The position numbers and the translations under genes were made by a program. A DNA stretch of 37,312 nucleotides from DATKMG01 sp041476565 (GTDB lineage: Bacteria; Acidobacteriota; Terriglobia; Versatilivoradales; Versatilivoraceae): NCBI GenBank assembly GCA_041476565.1, contig JBGOTQ010000022.1, positions 1 through 37,312 on the forward strand, in the 5' to 3' direction. Positions 26,601 through 33,252 of the stretch are shown here, piece after piece; position 1 is the stretch's first letter; every line of letters begins with the position of its first letter. The notes beneath the pieces are model-generated. The model worked only from the letters and a program-made list of their open reading frames with translations. It was not told the origin of the DNA and did no database searches.

Positions 26601-27228
26601 GACCAACTTCACCTGGCAGAGACAAATGGACTCGACTCTCTACTTGAACGGCGGCGACCCGCACCCTACGAAAATGATCAACGGCGCTGACCCGGGGCTG
26701 GTGTTTAACGGCATCGCCGTCTACGAGCTTCCCTTCGGAAAAGACCGCCTGTTTGGCCGTTCCTGGAACGGCCTGCTCAACTACCTGTTGGGCGAGTGGC
26801 AGGTGGCGGGAACCATGAAGGCCCAGCAGGGCTATCCGGCCTCGCTTACCGATCTGCTCCTGCAGCCAGGCAAGACACTGCAGGACCTCAACGGCCAGCG
26901 AGATGCAAACAACTTTTTTGACGTTTCGGCGCTGAACACGGACACCTCCCAACAACCAGGGTGGAACCACCTCCGGACGCTTTCCCAGCAGGTGAGTAAC
27001 TTGCGAGGGCCCGGGATGTGGACGACGGATGCCGCCATCAGCAAGAAGGTCACGCTCCGCGAGAGAGTCAAGGGCGAGTTCCGCTTTGAGATGTATAACG
27101 CAACCAACCACCCTAACCTTTGGCCCTGGATGACGATCAGTTCTGCAAACACCTACGGTGCACAGTACAACCGCAGGTACAACGGGTTGCCGCGCACGTT
27201 CGAGCTGAGTCTTCGGATGACGTTCTGA
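23617..27228 (+). CDS. Oar-like TonB-dependent receptor with N-terminal carboxypeptidase-regulatory domain
   Basis: This 1203-aa outer-membrane receptor belongs to the large Oar-like family of Acidobacteriota, used for TonB-driven uptake of polymers or for surface binding. It has a signal peptide (residues 1-28, ending VYSQ). An Ig-like carboxypeptidase-regulatory domain follows (TITGIVTDPSSAVVPGATVEI to VQVNAAAELLQ), then the plug (ELDEIPIQGGSALELL, ITLDGVANESIGG, and VEEMKIQTNVYDATQGHTSG) and a beta-barrel ending in Phe (ELSLRMTF), as outer-membrane insertion needs. GGAGG (23605-23609) lies 7 bp before ATG 23617. Third codon positions are much richer in G/C than in the nearby glycolytic genes. 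The substrate is unknown. Its neighbours are the membrane regulator and the oxidoreductase. Confidence 0.93.
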   Translation: MKLSAKMLLVGVVLLVLLALVSDGVYSQESRATITGIVTDPSSAVVPGATVEITNTATGVVARTVTNDSGAFRIPYLIPGYYKLTVGNSGFKTFVQSDIELHMAETVELNILLQLGESNETVQVNAAAELLQATEASQSATISKAELDEIPIQGGSALELLTFAPGMSKQGELRTPYPAWNNGLTMVSSNGAGLAHNDITLDGVANESIGGPGQNGAANAYTRPAISLSSYAVEEMKIQTNVYDATQGHTSGAVFNMVSRSGANALHGEAHYQFYPSSLAAENPFNRSYVYYNSAEQYRWGFSLGGPVVLPKLYDGHNKTFWFFTMERHPFKTPSSSQESVPTEAERNGDFSALLALGSQYQIYNPFSIKDHSDLSRSPFPGNIIPSNMISPVSQSILKYISLPNNTAGVSPDGQGNYIWVDPQVDTYDTYSTRVDHSFSDRHRLMGRFSWDKWFEGWGDTYGNGTSGERQLRSSYVAALDDVYTFSPSMVLDLKLGVTYQKYDDGPKVQGVDYAALGFSPQMTGLISQSLAIFPNIQFGDVFDNIGGTAGYYDNNTNETFSGTLSWQKGKHNLRFGGEFRNWSQNHLSTSGVNAPLISFGNSYTNGPLPSSNASPVGQGFASFLLGVPSSSSMSVASPFSANYKWGALFLQDDWRVTPKLTFNLGLRWELELPTTERYDRMEIGFNPSAAPSFAAVAEAAYATTGYAANAASIAGAANLNPAQTATLTNWLSSFPSSSKVNGGYIYASPGNRGTWKTDWKEFLPRFGLAYQLNQKTVIRSGIGIFYDSLGVGRNFLPIQDGFTRTTNVNSSVDGGASYLNSLYDPFPGGLLPSVGNSLGADLSAGNPIFVGYLTAREPYSAHWSFGVQRELPGRFLLDASYVGARGVDLPVTNGCYISGVPCTNLNLIPQKYLSTSPVYDGDNLAVLNARVPNPYAGMTGALPNLSGATTTMAQLLQPFSQFGAIQATTTGGTSMFHSLQARIERRFHQGFSFSTNFTWQRQMDSTLYLNGGDPHPTKMINGADPGLVFNGIAVYELPFGKDRLFGRSWNGLLNYLLGEWQVAGTMKAQQGYPASLTDLLLQPGKTLQDLNGQRDANNFFDVSALNTDTSQQPGWNHLRTLSQQVSNLRGPGMWTTDAAISKKVTLRERVKGEFRFEMYNATNHPNLWPWMTISSANTYGAQYNRRYNGLPRTFELSLRMTF

Positions 27229-27233
27229 TCTCT

Positions 27234-27264
27234 GCGGGCCAGGCAGGGATCCTGCCTGGCCCGC
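27234..27264 (+). terminator. Perfect 14-bp GC-rich hairpin after the receptor gene
   Basis: GCGGGCCAGGCAGG (27234-27247) pairs perfectly with 27251-27264 around a 3-nt loop, 5 bp after the receptor stop codon. No T-run follows. It may terminate or attenuate transcription, lowering read-through into the oxidoreductase gene 125 bp downstream, or protect the receptor mRNA 3' end. Confidence 0.6.
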
Positions 27265-27388
27265 TTCGATACCAAGGGCGTTCCGCACGGGGTAGTCCCG
27301 TCTTCGGACCAAACGAAACGATCCCTTCGTCGGAGCCGCGGAGCTGGGCCCTCGAGAAACTCAACTGTCGAATAGGGAAGGAGAATCG

Positions 27389-28600
27389 ATGCATTCACGT
27401 CGCACATTTATCACAGGAATGGTGGGAGGCTTGGCCCTCTCTTCCAGAATCCTCGGCGCCAACGACCGGATCCGCCTCGGCATGATCGGGCCGGGATTTC
27501 GCGGGTTGCAACTGATCTGGTCGATGCGAGACCCTAACGCGGAGTTTGTGGCGTTCGCCGACGTCTATTCTGGCCGGCTGGATCCGGCTAAGGAGATGGC
27601 CAAGTCACCGAACGCCAAGACCTACTCGGATTACCGCCGGCTCCTCGACGATAAATCGATCGACGCGGTGATCATTGCCACTCCGCAGCACCTGCACTGC
27701 CGGCACTTCGTGGATTCACTCGCGGCAGGCAAACACGTTTACCAGGAAAAGGCCCTGGCCTTCAGTGTGGCGCATGCCAAGCGCATGCGGGCCGCCCGTC
27801 TCAACGCGCGCAACCTCACGGTTCAAGTCGGACACCAGGACTGTTCGTCGGGCCAAGTCTCGGATGCACAAGGCATTCTGAAGTCGGGTCACGTCGGAAA
27901 GATCACGGAGATTCATTCGCACTTCTATAGGAACACCCCGCACGGAAAGCCGCAGTGGGTGCGCCCCATCCCACCCGACATGACGATTGAGCATGTTGAC
28001 TGGAAATCCTTCCTGGGTGAGGCTCCCGTCAGAGACTTCGACGCTCATCGGTTCTTGAACTGGAGGCTGTTCTGGGATTACTCGGGCGGCGGTTTCTACG
28101 AACTCATGTCCCACCAGCTCTGCTTCTGGTACAAGCAGCTCAACCTGCAGGTGCCCTCCAAAGTCTGTGCCAACGGAGGCATCTTTTTGTGGAAGGACGG
28201 GCGCGAAGTGCCCGACACCGTCGACGCGCTGATGGTGCATGGAGAGGACCTGATGTTCACCTGGGACTCGGCCTTCGGAAACGACGAACTGAGTGGGTCC
28301 GAAGACGTGCTGGGCACCGACGGGACGATCTTTCGCCACGAACAGATTCGATACCGGCCGCAGAAGGTCAATCGACCCGAAGGGACCGAGATCTTGGGGC
28401 GGGCAATCGATCAAGGGCAACAGCATCTGGACATCGCGCACGTGCAGAATTTTCTCGACTGCATCCGTTCCGGCAGCGAGCCGAATTGTCCGTTCGAGTT
28501 GGGCTACCGCGTGACCCTTGCCTGCCGCATGGCCGTCGACTCCTATCGTTCCAGACACATGCTGCGATGGGATCCGGTTAAAGAAGAGATTGTTGCCTGA
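27389..28600 (+). CDS. Gfo/Idh/MocA family oxidoreductase, Tat-exported
   Basis: Members are NAD(P)-dependent oxidoreductases acting on sugars, inositols or their derivatives. The 403-aa protein begins with a twin-arginine signal (HSRRTFITGMVGGLALSSRILGA). The Rossmann domain follows (RIRLGMIGPGFRGL, AFADVYSGRL, IDAVIIATPQHLHCRHFVDSLAAGKHVYQEKALA). The usual EKP motif reads EKA, which is frequent in exported members. The C-terminal alpha/beta domain contains WDYSGGGFYELMSHQL. AAGGAG lies about 5 bp before ATG 27389. A Tat signal fits proteins exported with bound cofactor. It is next to the TonB receptor, so a periplasmic step on the imported compound is the simplest idea; the substrate is unknown. 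Confidence 0.92.
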   Translation: MHSRRTFITGMVGGLALSSRILGANDRIRLGMIGPGFRGLQLIWSMRDPNAEFVAFADVYSGRLDPAKEMAKSPNAKTYSDYRRLLDDKSIDAVIIATPQHLHCRHFVDSLAAGKHVYQEKALAFSVAHAKRMRAARLNARNLTVQVGHQDCSSGQVSDAQGILKSGHVGKITEIHSHFYRNTPHGKPQWVRPIPPDMTIEHVDWKSFLGEAPVRDFDAHRFLNWRLFWDYSGGGFYELMSHQLCFWYKQLNLQVPSKVCANGGIFLWKDGREVPDTVDALMVHGEDLMFTWDSAFGNDELSGSEDVLGTDGTIFRHEQIRYRPQKVNRPEGTEILGRAIDQGQQHLDIAHVQNFLDCIRSGSEPNCPFELGYRVTLACRMAVDSYRSRHMLRWDPVKEEIVA

Positions 28601-28831
28601 GCGAGGGAACGGGACAGCAGGGGTTCTCTGGCTGTCCACCCGAAAAAATGCGCAGCCTTTGGTTTCTAAAGAATTAGAGAAAAGGAAAACAAAGTCCGTT
28701 TGTCGAAGGCCAGATTACCCCGTGACACGCCTTGCGCTCTGAGACGTCGGTCCCGCCAGCGTTGCAGCTATGTTGCAGTCCGTGACCTTCTGCCACAGAA
28801 TCACCTGCCCTGAGGTTCTTCGGGTAGACAA
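28601..28831. other. Intergenic stretch without recognisable gene
   Basis: No reading frame in this stretch resembles a known family, and no strong hairpin or promoter is evident. It separates the oxidoreductase gene from the transposase tail remnant. Confidence 0.6.
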
Positions 28832-29000
28832 AGATTGACCACCAGGCGGCTGACGTTCAGGGAGATTTTGTCCTCAGCGATGCATTTCGGGCGCTGCGAA
28901 ATGTCACGTTCGTGTTCTTCAACTCTGCCCTGTTGGTCAATGTGGGCAATTCGCGTCTTTCTATGGCGGCATAGCAACACTGGATGGGGGAAGCACCGGT
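28832..29000 (+). pseudogene. Probable C-terminal tail of an IS1-like transposase
   Basis: The frame from about 28832 reads TTRRLTFREILSSAM, which resembles the extreme C-terminus of the transposase family represented at 20860-21384 (family members end with a similar RL-FR-IF segment after a PAMQAG motif). Upstream of it a stop codon (28811-28813) closes the frame and nothing of the catalytic core is left. About 85 bp further on lies the segment shared with 21384-21415. The family link rests on a short motif, so confidence is moderate. If right, the accessory genes at 21.6-28.6 kb lie between front and back pieces of related elements in the same orientation. Confidence 0.4.
28966..28997 (+). 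repeat. Short segment shared with 21384-21415
   Basis: This is the second copy of the 32-bp segment described at 21384, in the same orientation. It holds the exact 11-mer GCATAGCAACA at 28969-28979. It marks the right edge of the accessory region, about 75 bp before the next housekeeping gene. Confidence 0.4.
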
Positions 29001-29071
29001 TTTTCGATTGGCTTGTTTCTCATAGGGGCAAGTGCTAGCATGAGTTGCATTTCAGGAAGGAAGGAGAGCCT

Positions 29072-30130
29072 GTGCGTATTCAAAGCAAGTGTCTCACCGC
29101 GATCCTGGGGTTGATGCTACTGTCAGGACCGGGCTGCAAGAAAGGTCCGATTGTCGGTCCGGACACTGCTGCCACTGTAAACCTGACCGAGATCAGGAAC
29201 ACCGACGTCGAAAGGGTTTACCAGAACCGTATCAAAACCGCCGGGCAGCCTCAGTCGCAAGAAGAGGTTTCAACGCTGAGACTCAACATCTTGAGTCAAC
29301 TCATCAACGACGAAATTCTTATGCAAAGGGCAGCCAAAGACAACTTGACGGCGACCGAGGCAGAAGTGACTTCCAAGTTCGCAGAGTTTAAGAAGGATTA
29401 CACTGAAGAGAAGTTTCAGCAATTCTTGAAAGACCAGGGGCTCACGGCTGATGACCTGCGCAAGGAATTGTCTAAGAATGCAACCATTGAAAAACTCTAC
29501 AACAAAGAAATTACATCCAAGATCACCGTTGCTGAAGCGGAGATTTCCGATTATTTCAACCGGAACAGGCAGAATTACAATCTCCCCGAAAGCTGGCATG
29601 TTCAGCACATCCTGGTGACTCCATTCCCCGACCAGCAGTTGAACAATGCCAAGGGCGATGACGCAAAAACGGATGAGGATGCCAGGCAGAAAGTCCAGAC
29701 GCTGTTGCGACGGATTCTTGGCGGAGAAGATTTCGGGATTGTCGCCAGGGACTACTCAGAAGACCCTACCTCCTCCCCCAATGGAGGCGATCTGCGGCTT
29801 CTCTCTGCACAACAACTCGAGTCGATCGATCCCCGCTTTCGTCAAGTGGTCCAGAGTCTGAGGGTCGGCGAGACCTATCCTTCTCCTGTGCCTACCAAAT
29901 ATGGCTACCATGTTATCAAACTGCTGGAGAAGGAAAAGGGGGGGCAACACGAGTTGACCGATCCGAAAGTCCAGGCTGACATCCGTCAGATCATTTTCAA
30001 CCGGAAGGAGACCCTCCTGAAGACCGCGTATCTGGAAGTGGTTCGAAACGAGGCGACCGTCAGGAACTTCCTGGCCAGGAAAATTCTCGAAGACATCAAT
30101 AAGGCGGTTCGACCGGTAGGTTCGAAATAG
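29072..30130 (+). CDS. Parvulin-type peptidyl-prolyl isomerase / SurA-like chaperone, probable lipoprotein
   Basis: Parvulin-domain chaperones of the SurA/PrsA type help envelope proteins fold in the periplasm. With the GTG start at 29072 (AAGGAG at 29061-29066, 5-bp spacing) the 352-aa product has a short signal ending LMLLSGPGCKK. The Cys near residue 25 could be lipidated although the lipobox is not ideal. The N-terminal helical part (LRLNILSQLINDEILMQRAAKD to YFNRNRQNYNLPE) is SurA_N-like. One PpiC domain follows: WHVQHILVT, DFGIVARDYSEDPTSSPNGGDLRLL, and PTKYGYHVIKLLEKE, with the usual His residues. A TTG nine codons upstream is less likely. It probably works on outer-membrane proteins. 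Confidence 0.88.
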   Translation: MRIQSKCLTAILGLMLLSGPGCKKGPIVGPDTAATVNLTEIRNTDVERVYQNRIKTAGQPQSQEEVSTLRLNILSQLINDEILMQRAAKDNLTATEAEVTSKFAEFKKDYTEEKFQQFLKDQGLTADDLRKELSKNATIEKLYNKEITSKITVAEAEISDYFNRNRQNYNLPESWHVQHILVTPFPDQQLNNAKGDDAKTDEDARQKVQTLLRRILGGEDFGIVARDYSEDPTSSPNGGDLRLLSAQQLESIDPRFRQVVQSLRVGETYPSPVPTKYGYHVIKLLEKEKGGQHELTDPKVQADIRQIIFNRKETLLKTAYLEVVRNEATVRNFLARKILEDINKAVRPVGSK

Positions 30131-30157
30131 AGAGGCTTCACAGGTACAGACAAGTTC

Positions 30158-30334
30158 CTAATTCAGCCTCCCTCCCGTCCGCACCCCATAAATGAGCAGG
30201 AGGCTGATAATTGTTATGACCAAGCTCATCAACCAGGTAGTCGAGGCTCCGACATCCTGAATTTGCTGGCTTATCTCGCCAAACTCGACAAGGACTGCGA
30301 GATTTACGAACAAAAGAGAACAAGAACTCTCCAT
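30158..30334 (-). CDS. Possible small membrane protein (58 aa)
   Basis: A 58-codon frame starts at ATG 30334 with AAGGGAG about 6 bp upstream and lies 27 bp after the ada stop codon on the same strand. It encodes two hydrophobic stretches, SCSLLFVNLAVLVEF and TTWLMSLVITIISLLLIYG, followed by a basic end (VRTGGRLN). The second stretch is a convincing membrane helix with positive-inside topology. I do not recognise it. It may be a real small protein, the remnant of a larger membrane protein, or chance. Confidence 0.35.
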   Translation of the reverse strand: MESSCSLLFVNLAVLVEFGEISQQIQDVGASTTWLMSLVITIISLLLIYGVRTGGRLN

Positions 30335-30361
30335 CTCCGCTCCCTTACAACAATCCACTTT

Positions 30362-31456
30362 TCAAACTTGCTTTGCGCCGTTCCCCTCCCCGGACAACAG
30401 GGCTTTTTTTCGCTTCAGCCCCCAGCGGTAGCCGCCGAGCTCAACGTCACCGCGAATCACCCGATGACAGGGCGTAATCAGAGCGACTGGATTGGCCGCG
30501 CAGGCGCGTGCCACTGCACGATTGGCAGAGGGTCTGCCCATACCTTTTGCGATTTCTCCGTAGGTACGCGTCTCGCCATATGGGATTCTTCGCAACTCTT
30601 CCCAGACTCTCAACTGGAACGCAGTAGCCTGCAAATCAACGGGCAAATCGAGATGCCGCTGTAGCCCATTGAGGTGGTTCAGCAGAGGGTCGACCCAATT
30701 GTTGAGAAGACTCTCATCGCGGTGAATGATAGCAGCCGGATATTCTGCAGTCAGCGATGATCCCAGCTTTCCATCCTCCTCCCCAAAACTGACGGCGCAG
30801 ACTCCGCGCTCGGTTGCCGCCACCAAGAGTCGGCCCAGATGACAGTTAACGATGGTGTAATTGATGATCATTCCTTTTCCTCCCCGACGGTAGGCTGCGG
30901 GGGTCATCCCCAGTTGCTCCGAGGCCTTTTCATACAGACGGCTGCTTGAACCATAGCCTGCTCCGTAGATAGCGCTCGTGACGTCCTCCCCATTATGGAT
31001 TTGTAATTTGAACAACTTGAGACGATGGGCTGCGGCATATTGGCGTGGCGTGATCCCGGTGATTTTCTTGAAGATTCGGTGCAGGTGATGAGGACTAATC
31101 CTTAACTTCTCGCCCAAGATGGCGAGCGAAACCGGGCCGTCGGCCTCAGCTTCTATGGCCCGACAAGCGCGCAAAACCGTTTCGACATGCGGATCGATTA
31201 CCAGAGTTTGGCGAGGCCGGCAGCGCCGGCAGGCCCGGAATCCGGACTGCTCGGCAGCCTCACAAGAAGAGAAAAAGATCACCTGTTCCCGTCGAGGCCG
31301 CCTTGCAGGGCAGGATGGCTTGCAGTAAATGCCAGTGGAGCGTACCCCATAAACGAAAACGCAATTAAACCGGGCATCTTTTGCTTGTAACGCTTGCCAG
31401 TAGATCTCTTCGTTTGTCGGTGCTGATTCCTGGGGGATATCCCGATCTTGATTCAT
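30362..31456 (-). CDS. ada: Bifunctional Ada: methylphosphotriester regulator and O6-methylguanine-DNA methyltransferase
   Basis: Ada repairs alkylated DNA and, once methylated, activates the adaptive response. ATG 31456 is chosen because GGAGG is 5 bp upstream and the family N-terminus follows. The 364-aa product has the zinc-binding phosphotriester domain with Cys45 and Cys49 (TGIYCKPSCPAR) and Cys76 and Cys79 (FRACRRCRP), matching Cys38/42/69/72 of E. coli Ada. An AraC helix-turn-helix follows (EKLRISPHHLHRIFKKITGITP). The methyltransferase domain has the acceptor in TPCHRVIRG (Cys near residue 330) with preceding RRIPYGETRTYGEIA. All key residues are present. The open frame extends 98 codons upstream without any resemblance. 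Confidence 0.95.
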   Translation of the reverse strand: MNQDRDIPQESAPTNEEIYWQALQAKDARFNCVFVYGVRSTGIYCKPSCPARRPRREQVIFFSSCEAAEQSGFRACRRCRPRQTLVIDPHVETVLRACRAIEAEADGPVSLAILGEKLRISPHHLHRIFKKITGITPRQYAAAHRLKLFKLQIHNGEDVTSAIYGAGYGSSSRLYEKASEQLGMTPAAYRRGGKGMIINYTIVNCHLGRLLVAATERGVCAVSFGEEDGKLGSSLTAEYPAAIIHRDESLLNNWVDPLLNHLNGLQRHLDLPVDLQATAFQLRVWEELRRIPYGETRTYGEIAKGMGRPSANRAVARACAANPVALITPCHRVIRGDVELGGYRWGLKRKKALLSGEGNGAKQV

Positions 31457-31829
31457 AGCCACCACCTCCGACACCCATAGTAGGGGATGGATGCTTATGA
31501 AATCTATCCGGATCTTGCGTTCAAACTCCGGGTTGACAGGAAAGTAAACTGCAAGCACCCCAGGCGGCTCCCCTGGTAGGGCCAGAAGAGAGAGCTTGGT
31601 CTCCACCGCTGAGATCAGTCGCTCATCGTTATAGTCTCCCGGTAAGTCTCTCGGTTTACGCGGACAGGCCTTCCATAAGGAAGAGCGCCCTGCCGATGGC
31701 GAGCAGAATCGGGACCTGGCGGCCGCCCCCCGGTACGGTGATGAAGACAACCCCGACTCAGGCTGACGATGGCGTCAGGAGATGGCAGCGATACCCCCGG
31801 GCCAGAGGGTAAGACCGGATCAATTCTTG
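31457..31829. other. Intergenic stretch without recognisable gene
   Basis: This 373-bp gap separates ada from the glutaminyl cyclase gene, both on the minus strand. The ada frame stays open to 31750 and includes a protein-like segment (LLALPGEPPGVLAVYFPVNP), but there is no ribosome site or family match. It probably holds the ada promoter and perhaps a gene remnant. Confidence 0.4.
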
Positions 31830-32633
31830 TTAACGACGTTGCAGTTTGATCTGAAAGACCTTTGGCCAGAGTTTGCCCGTCACGAACAGACGATCATGAG
31901 TCGCGTCATAAGCAATTCCGTTGAGCACAGCCTCAGGTTCGAGTTGGTACACTCCCGACAATAAGCCTTTGAGCTCAATCCAGCCCGTAACTTGGCCGGA
32001 CACTGGTGAGATCCGGGCGATTCGATCTGTGTGCCAGACATTGGCGTAGATCTCACCTCGAACGAACTCCAATTCGTTTAAGTCCCGCACCGGCGCATCC
32101 CCATCCCTGACATTCAAGCGCTCGGTTTCTTGAAGAGTCTCCGGGTTCAGAAACCGCAATTCTGAACTGCCGTCGCTCATAATGAGGCGACTTCGATCAT
32201 GCGTCAGACCCCAACCTTCGCCTGAGTAGCTGAACGTCCGGTGGATTTTGAAGCTTGCCAAGTCGTAAACAAAACCGAGATGGGACTGCCATGTTAGTTG
32301 CACTAACCGGCCCCCCCAGTCCGTCAGTCCTTCTGCGAAGTACCTCGGATCGACCGCGATTTGTTGAATCACTTCACCGGTTTGGAGGTTCACTTTACGA
32401 AGCGTCGATCTGCCATTGAGGCCAGTGCTCTCGTACAGAAACCCGTCGCGATAAATTAGGCCTTGGGTGTAGGCTCGCGAATCATGGGGATATACACTCA
32501 CGACTTGGTAGCCGTAGACAACCGTACCGCCTGCATGAGTTGAAGGCTCGGAGTGACAAGGCCTCGGGTGTACCAGCAGCATCATAGCCGCCGCCAAAGG
32601 GAAGCTCGTCGGGAATCGTATTGATTGCTTCAT
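31830..32633 (-). CDS. Glutaminyl-peptide cyclotransferase (bacterial/plant propeller type)
   Basis: These enzymes convert N-terminal glutamine of peptides to pyroglutamate. The 267-aa product matches the five-bladed propeller type (PF05096), not the zinc-dependent animal type. Family motifs are VYPHDSRAYTQGLIYRDGFLYESTGLNGRSTLR, EGLTDWGGRLVQLTWQ, GEGWGLTHDRSRLIMSDGSSELRFLNP, LNELEFVRGEIYANVWHTDRIARI, and LNGIAYDATHDRLFVTGKLWP. A signal peptide (FPLAAAMMLLVHPRPCHSE) points to the periplasm. The start ATG 32633 lacks a clear ribosome site; a TTG 11 codons upstream is possible. It is divergent from glnB. Confidence 0.92.
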   Translation of the reverse strand: MKQSIRFPTSFPLAAAMMLLVHPRPCHSEPSTHAGGTVVYGYQVVSVYPHDSRAYTQGLIYRDGFLYESTGLNGRSTLRKVNLQTGEVIQQIAVDPRYFAEGLTDWGGRLVQLTWQSHLGFVYDLASFKIHRTFSYSGEGWGLTHDRSRLIMSDGSSELRFLNPETLQETERLNVRDGDAPVRDLNELEFVRGEIYANVWHTDRIARISPVSGQVTGWIELKGLLSGVYQLEPEAVLNGIAYDATHDRLFVTGKLWPKVFQIKLQRR

Positions 32634-32672
32634 CGAGTATGCAATCTGATAGTAACACTTCCCCAACTCATA

Positions 32673-32701
32673 TTGATTATCCGACCTTTTTTTATCATAA
32701 T
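32673..32701 (+). promoter_or_regulatory. Predicted sigma-70 promoter upstream of glnB
   Basis: TTGATT (32673-32678, 4 of 6) and CATAAT (32696-32701, 5 of 6) are separated by 17 bp. The leader to glnB would be about 160 nt. No sigma-54 (GG-N10-GC) site was noticed in this gap. Confidence 0.5.
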
Positions 32702-32868
32702 GGGCTTCCGCTGTTTAGAGAATCCACTGATCGGAGCGTCTTCGTACACCCGACAAACAACTGCTGGTCGGGTTGGCTGTCTATCCTTCCTCCAGTGCAG
32801 CAGGCCAAGGGGGGAAGGGAAGGCACAAAGCCATACTACCAAATCCATTTCAGGGAGAGCGAGGAATA

Positions 32869-33204
32869 ATGAAAAAGGTCGAGTGTGTTGTGCGCCGTAA
32901 CAAAGTTGACGATGTCAAAGCCGCCCTGCATGAGCTGGGAATCCTGGGAATGACTGTAACTGAAGTGCGCGGTGTGGGTCGGCAAAAAGGTCGCATTGAC
33001 AACGTGGAAGGGAGTGACACTGTCGGCTTTCTGCCAAAAATGAAAATGGAGATCATCATTCCTGATGAACTGGTTCAGAAGGCCGTCGATGCCGTCATTG
33101 GTGTTTCCCGTACCGGCAGGTTCGGCGACGGGAAAATTTTCATCTCCCCGATTGAGGAAGTCATCCGGATCAGAACAGGAGAGAAGGGACTCGGCGCAAT
33201 CTAG
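32869..33204 (+). CDS. glnB: P-II family nitrogen-regulator protein with altered T-loop
   Basis: PII proteins bind ATP/ADP and 2-oxoglutarate and relay nitrogen and carbon status. The 111-aa product aligns end to end with GlnB: VDDVKAALHELGILGMTVTEVRG, GRQKG, FLPKMKMEIIIPDELV, RTGRFGDGKIFISPIEEVIRIRTGEKG. The ATP site and trimer core look intact. The T-loop reads GRIDNVEGSDTVGF. Relative to E. coli GlnB it is one residue shorter and has Val at 46 and Thr at 51, so the uridylylated Tyr51 is absent; Ser occupies position 49. GAGG lies 5 bp before ATG 32869. No glnA, amtB, glnD or other partner is adjacent. The family call is firm; the signalling mode must differ from the enteric one. Confidence 0.93.
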   Translation: MKKVECVVRRNKVDDVKAALHELGILGMTVTEVRGVGRQKGRIDNVEGSDTVGFLPKMKMEIIIPDELVQKAVDAVIGVSRTGRFGDGKIFISPIEEVIRIRTGEKGLGAI

Positions 33205-33252
33205 GGACCGAGTCCCGGTCTTCGCTTGCCAACGAAACGGCTTCCCTGAGCC

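Noticed and set aside
25933..27312. Long minus-strand open frame (459 codons) opposite the TonB receptor
   Set aside because: It is a shadow of the GC-rich receptor gene: no ribosome site, no family resemblance, Arg/Gly/Val-biased composition.
27716..28639. Minus-strand open frame of 307 codons opposite the oxidoreductase
   Set aside because: Antisense shadow of a well-supported Gfo/Idh/MocA gene.
20511..29044. Integration by attachment at the tRNA-Leu 3' end
   Set aside because: I found no second copy of the tRNA 3' sequence at the right side and no integrase gene, so tRNA-directed integration is not supported; IS-mediated acquisition fits better.
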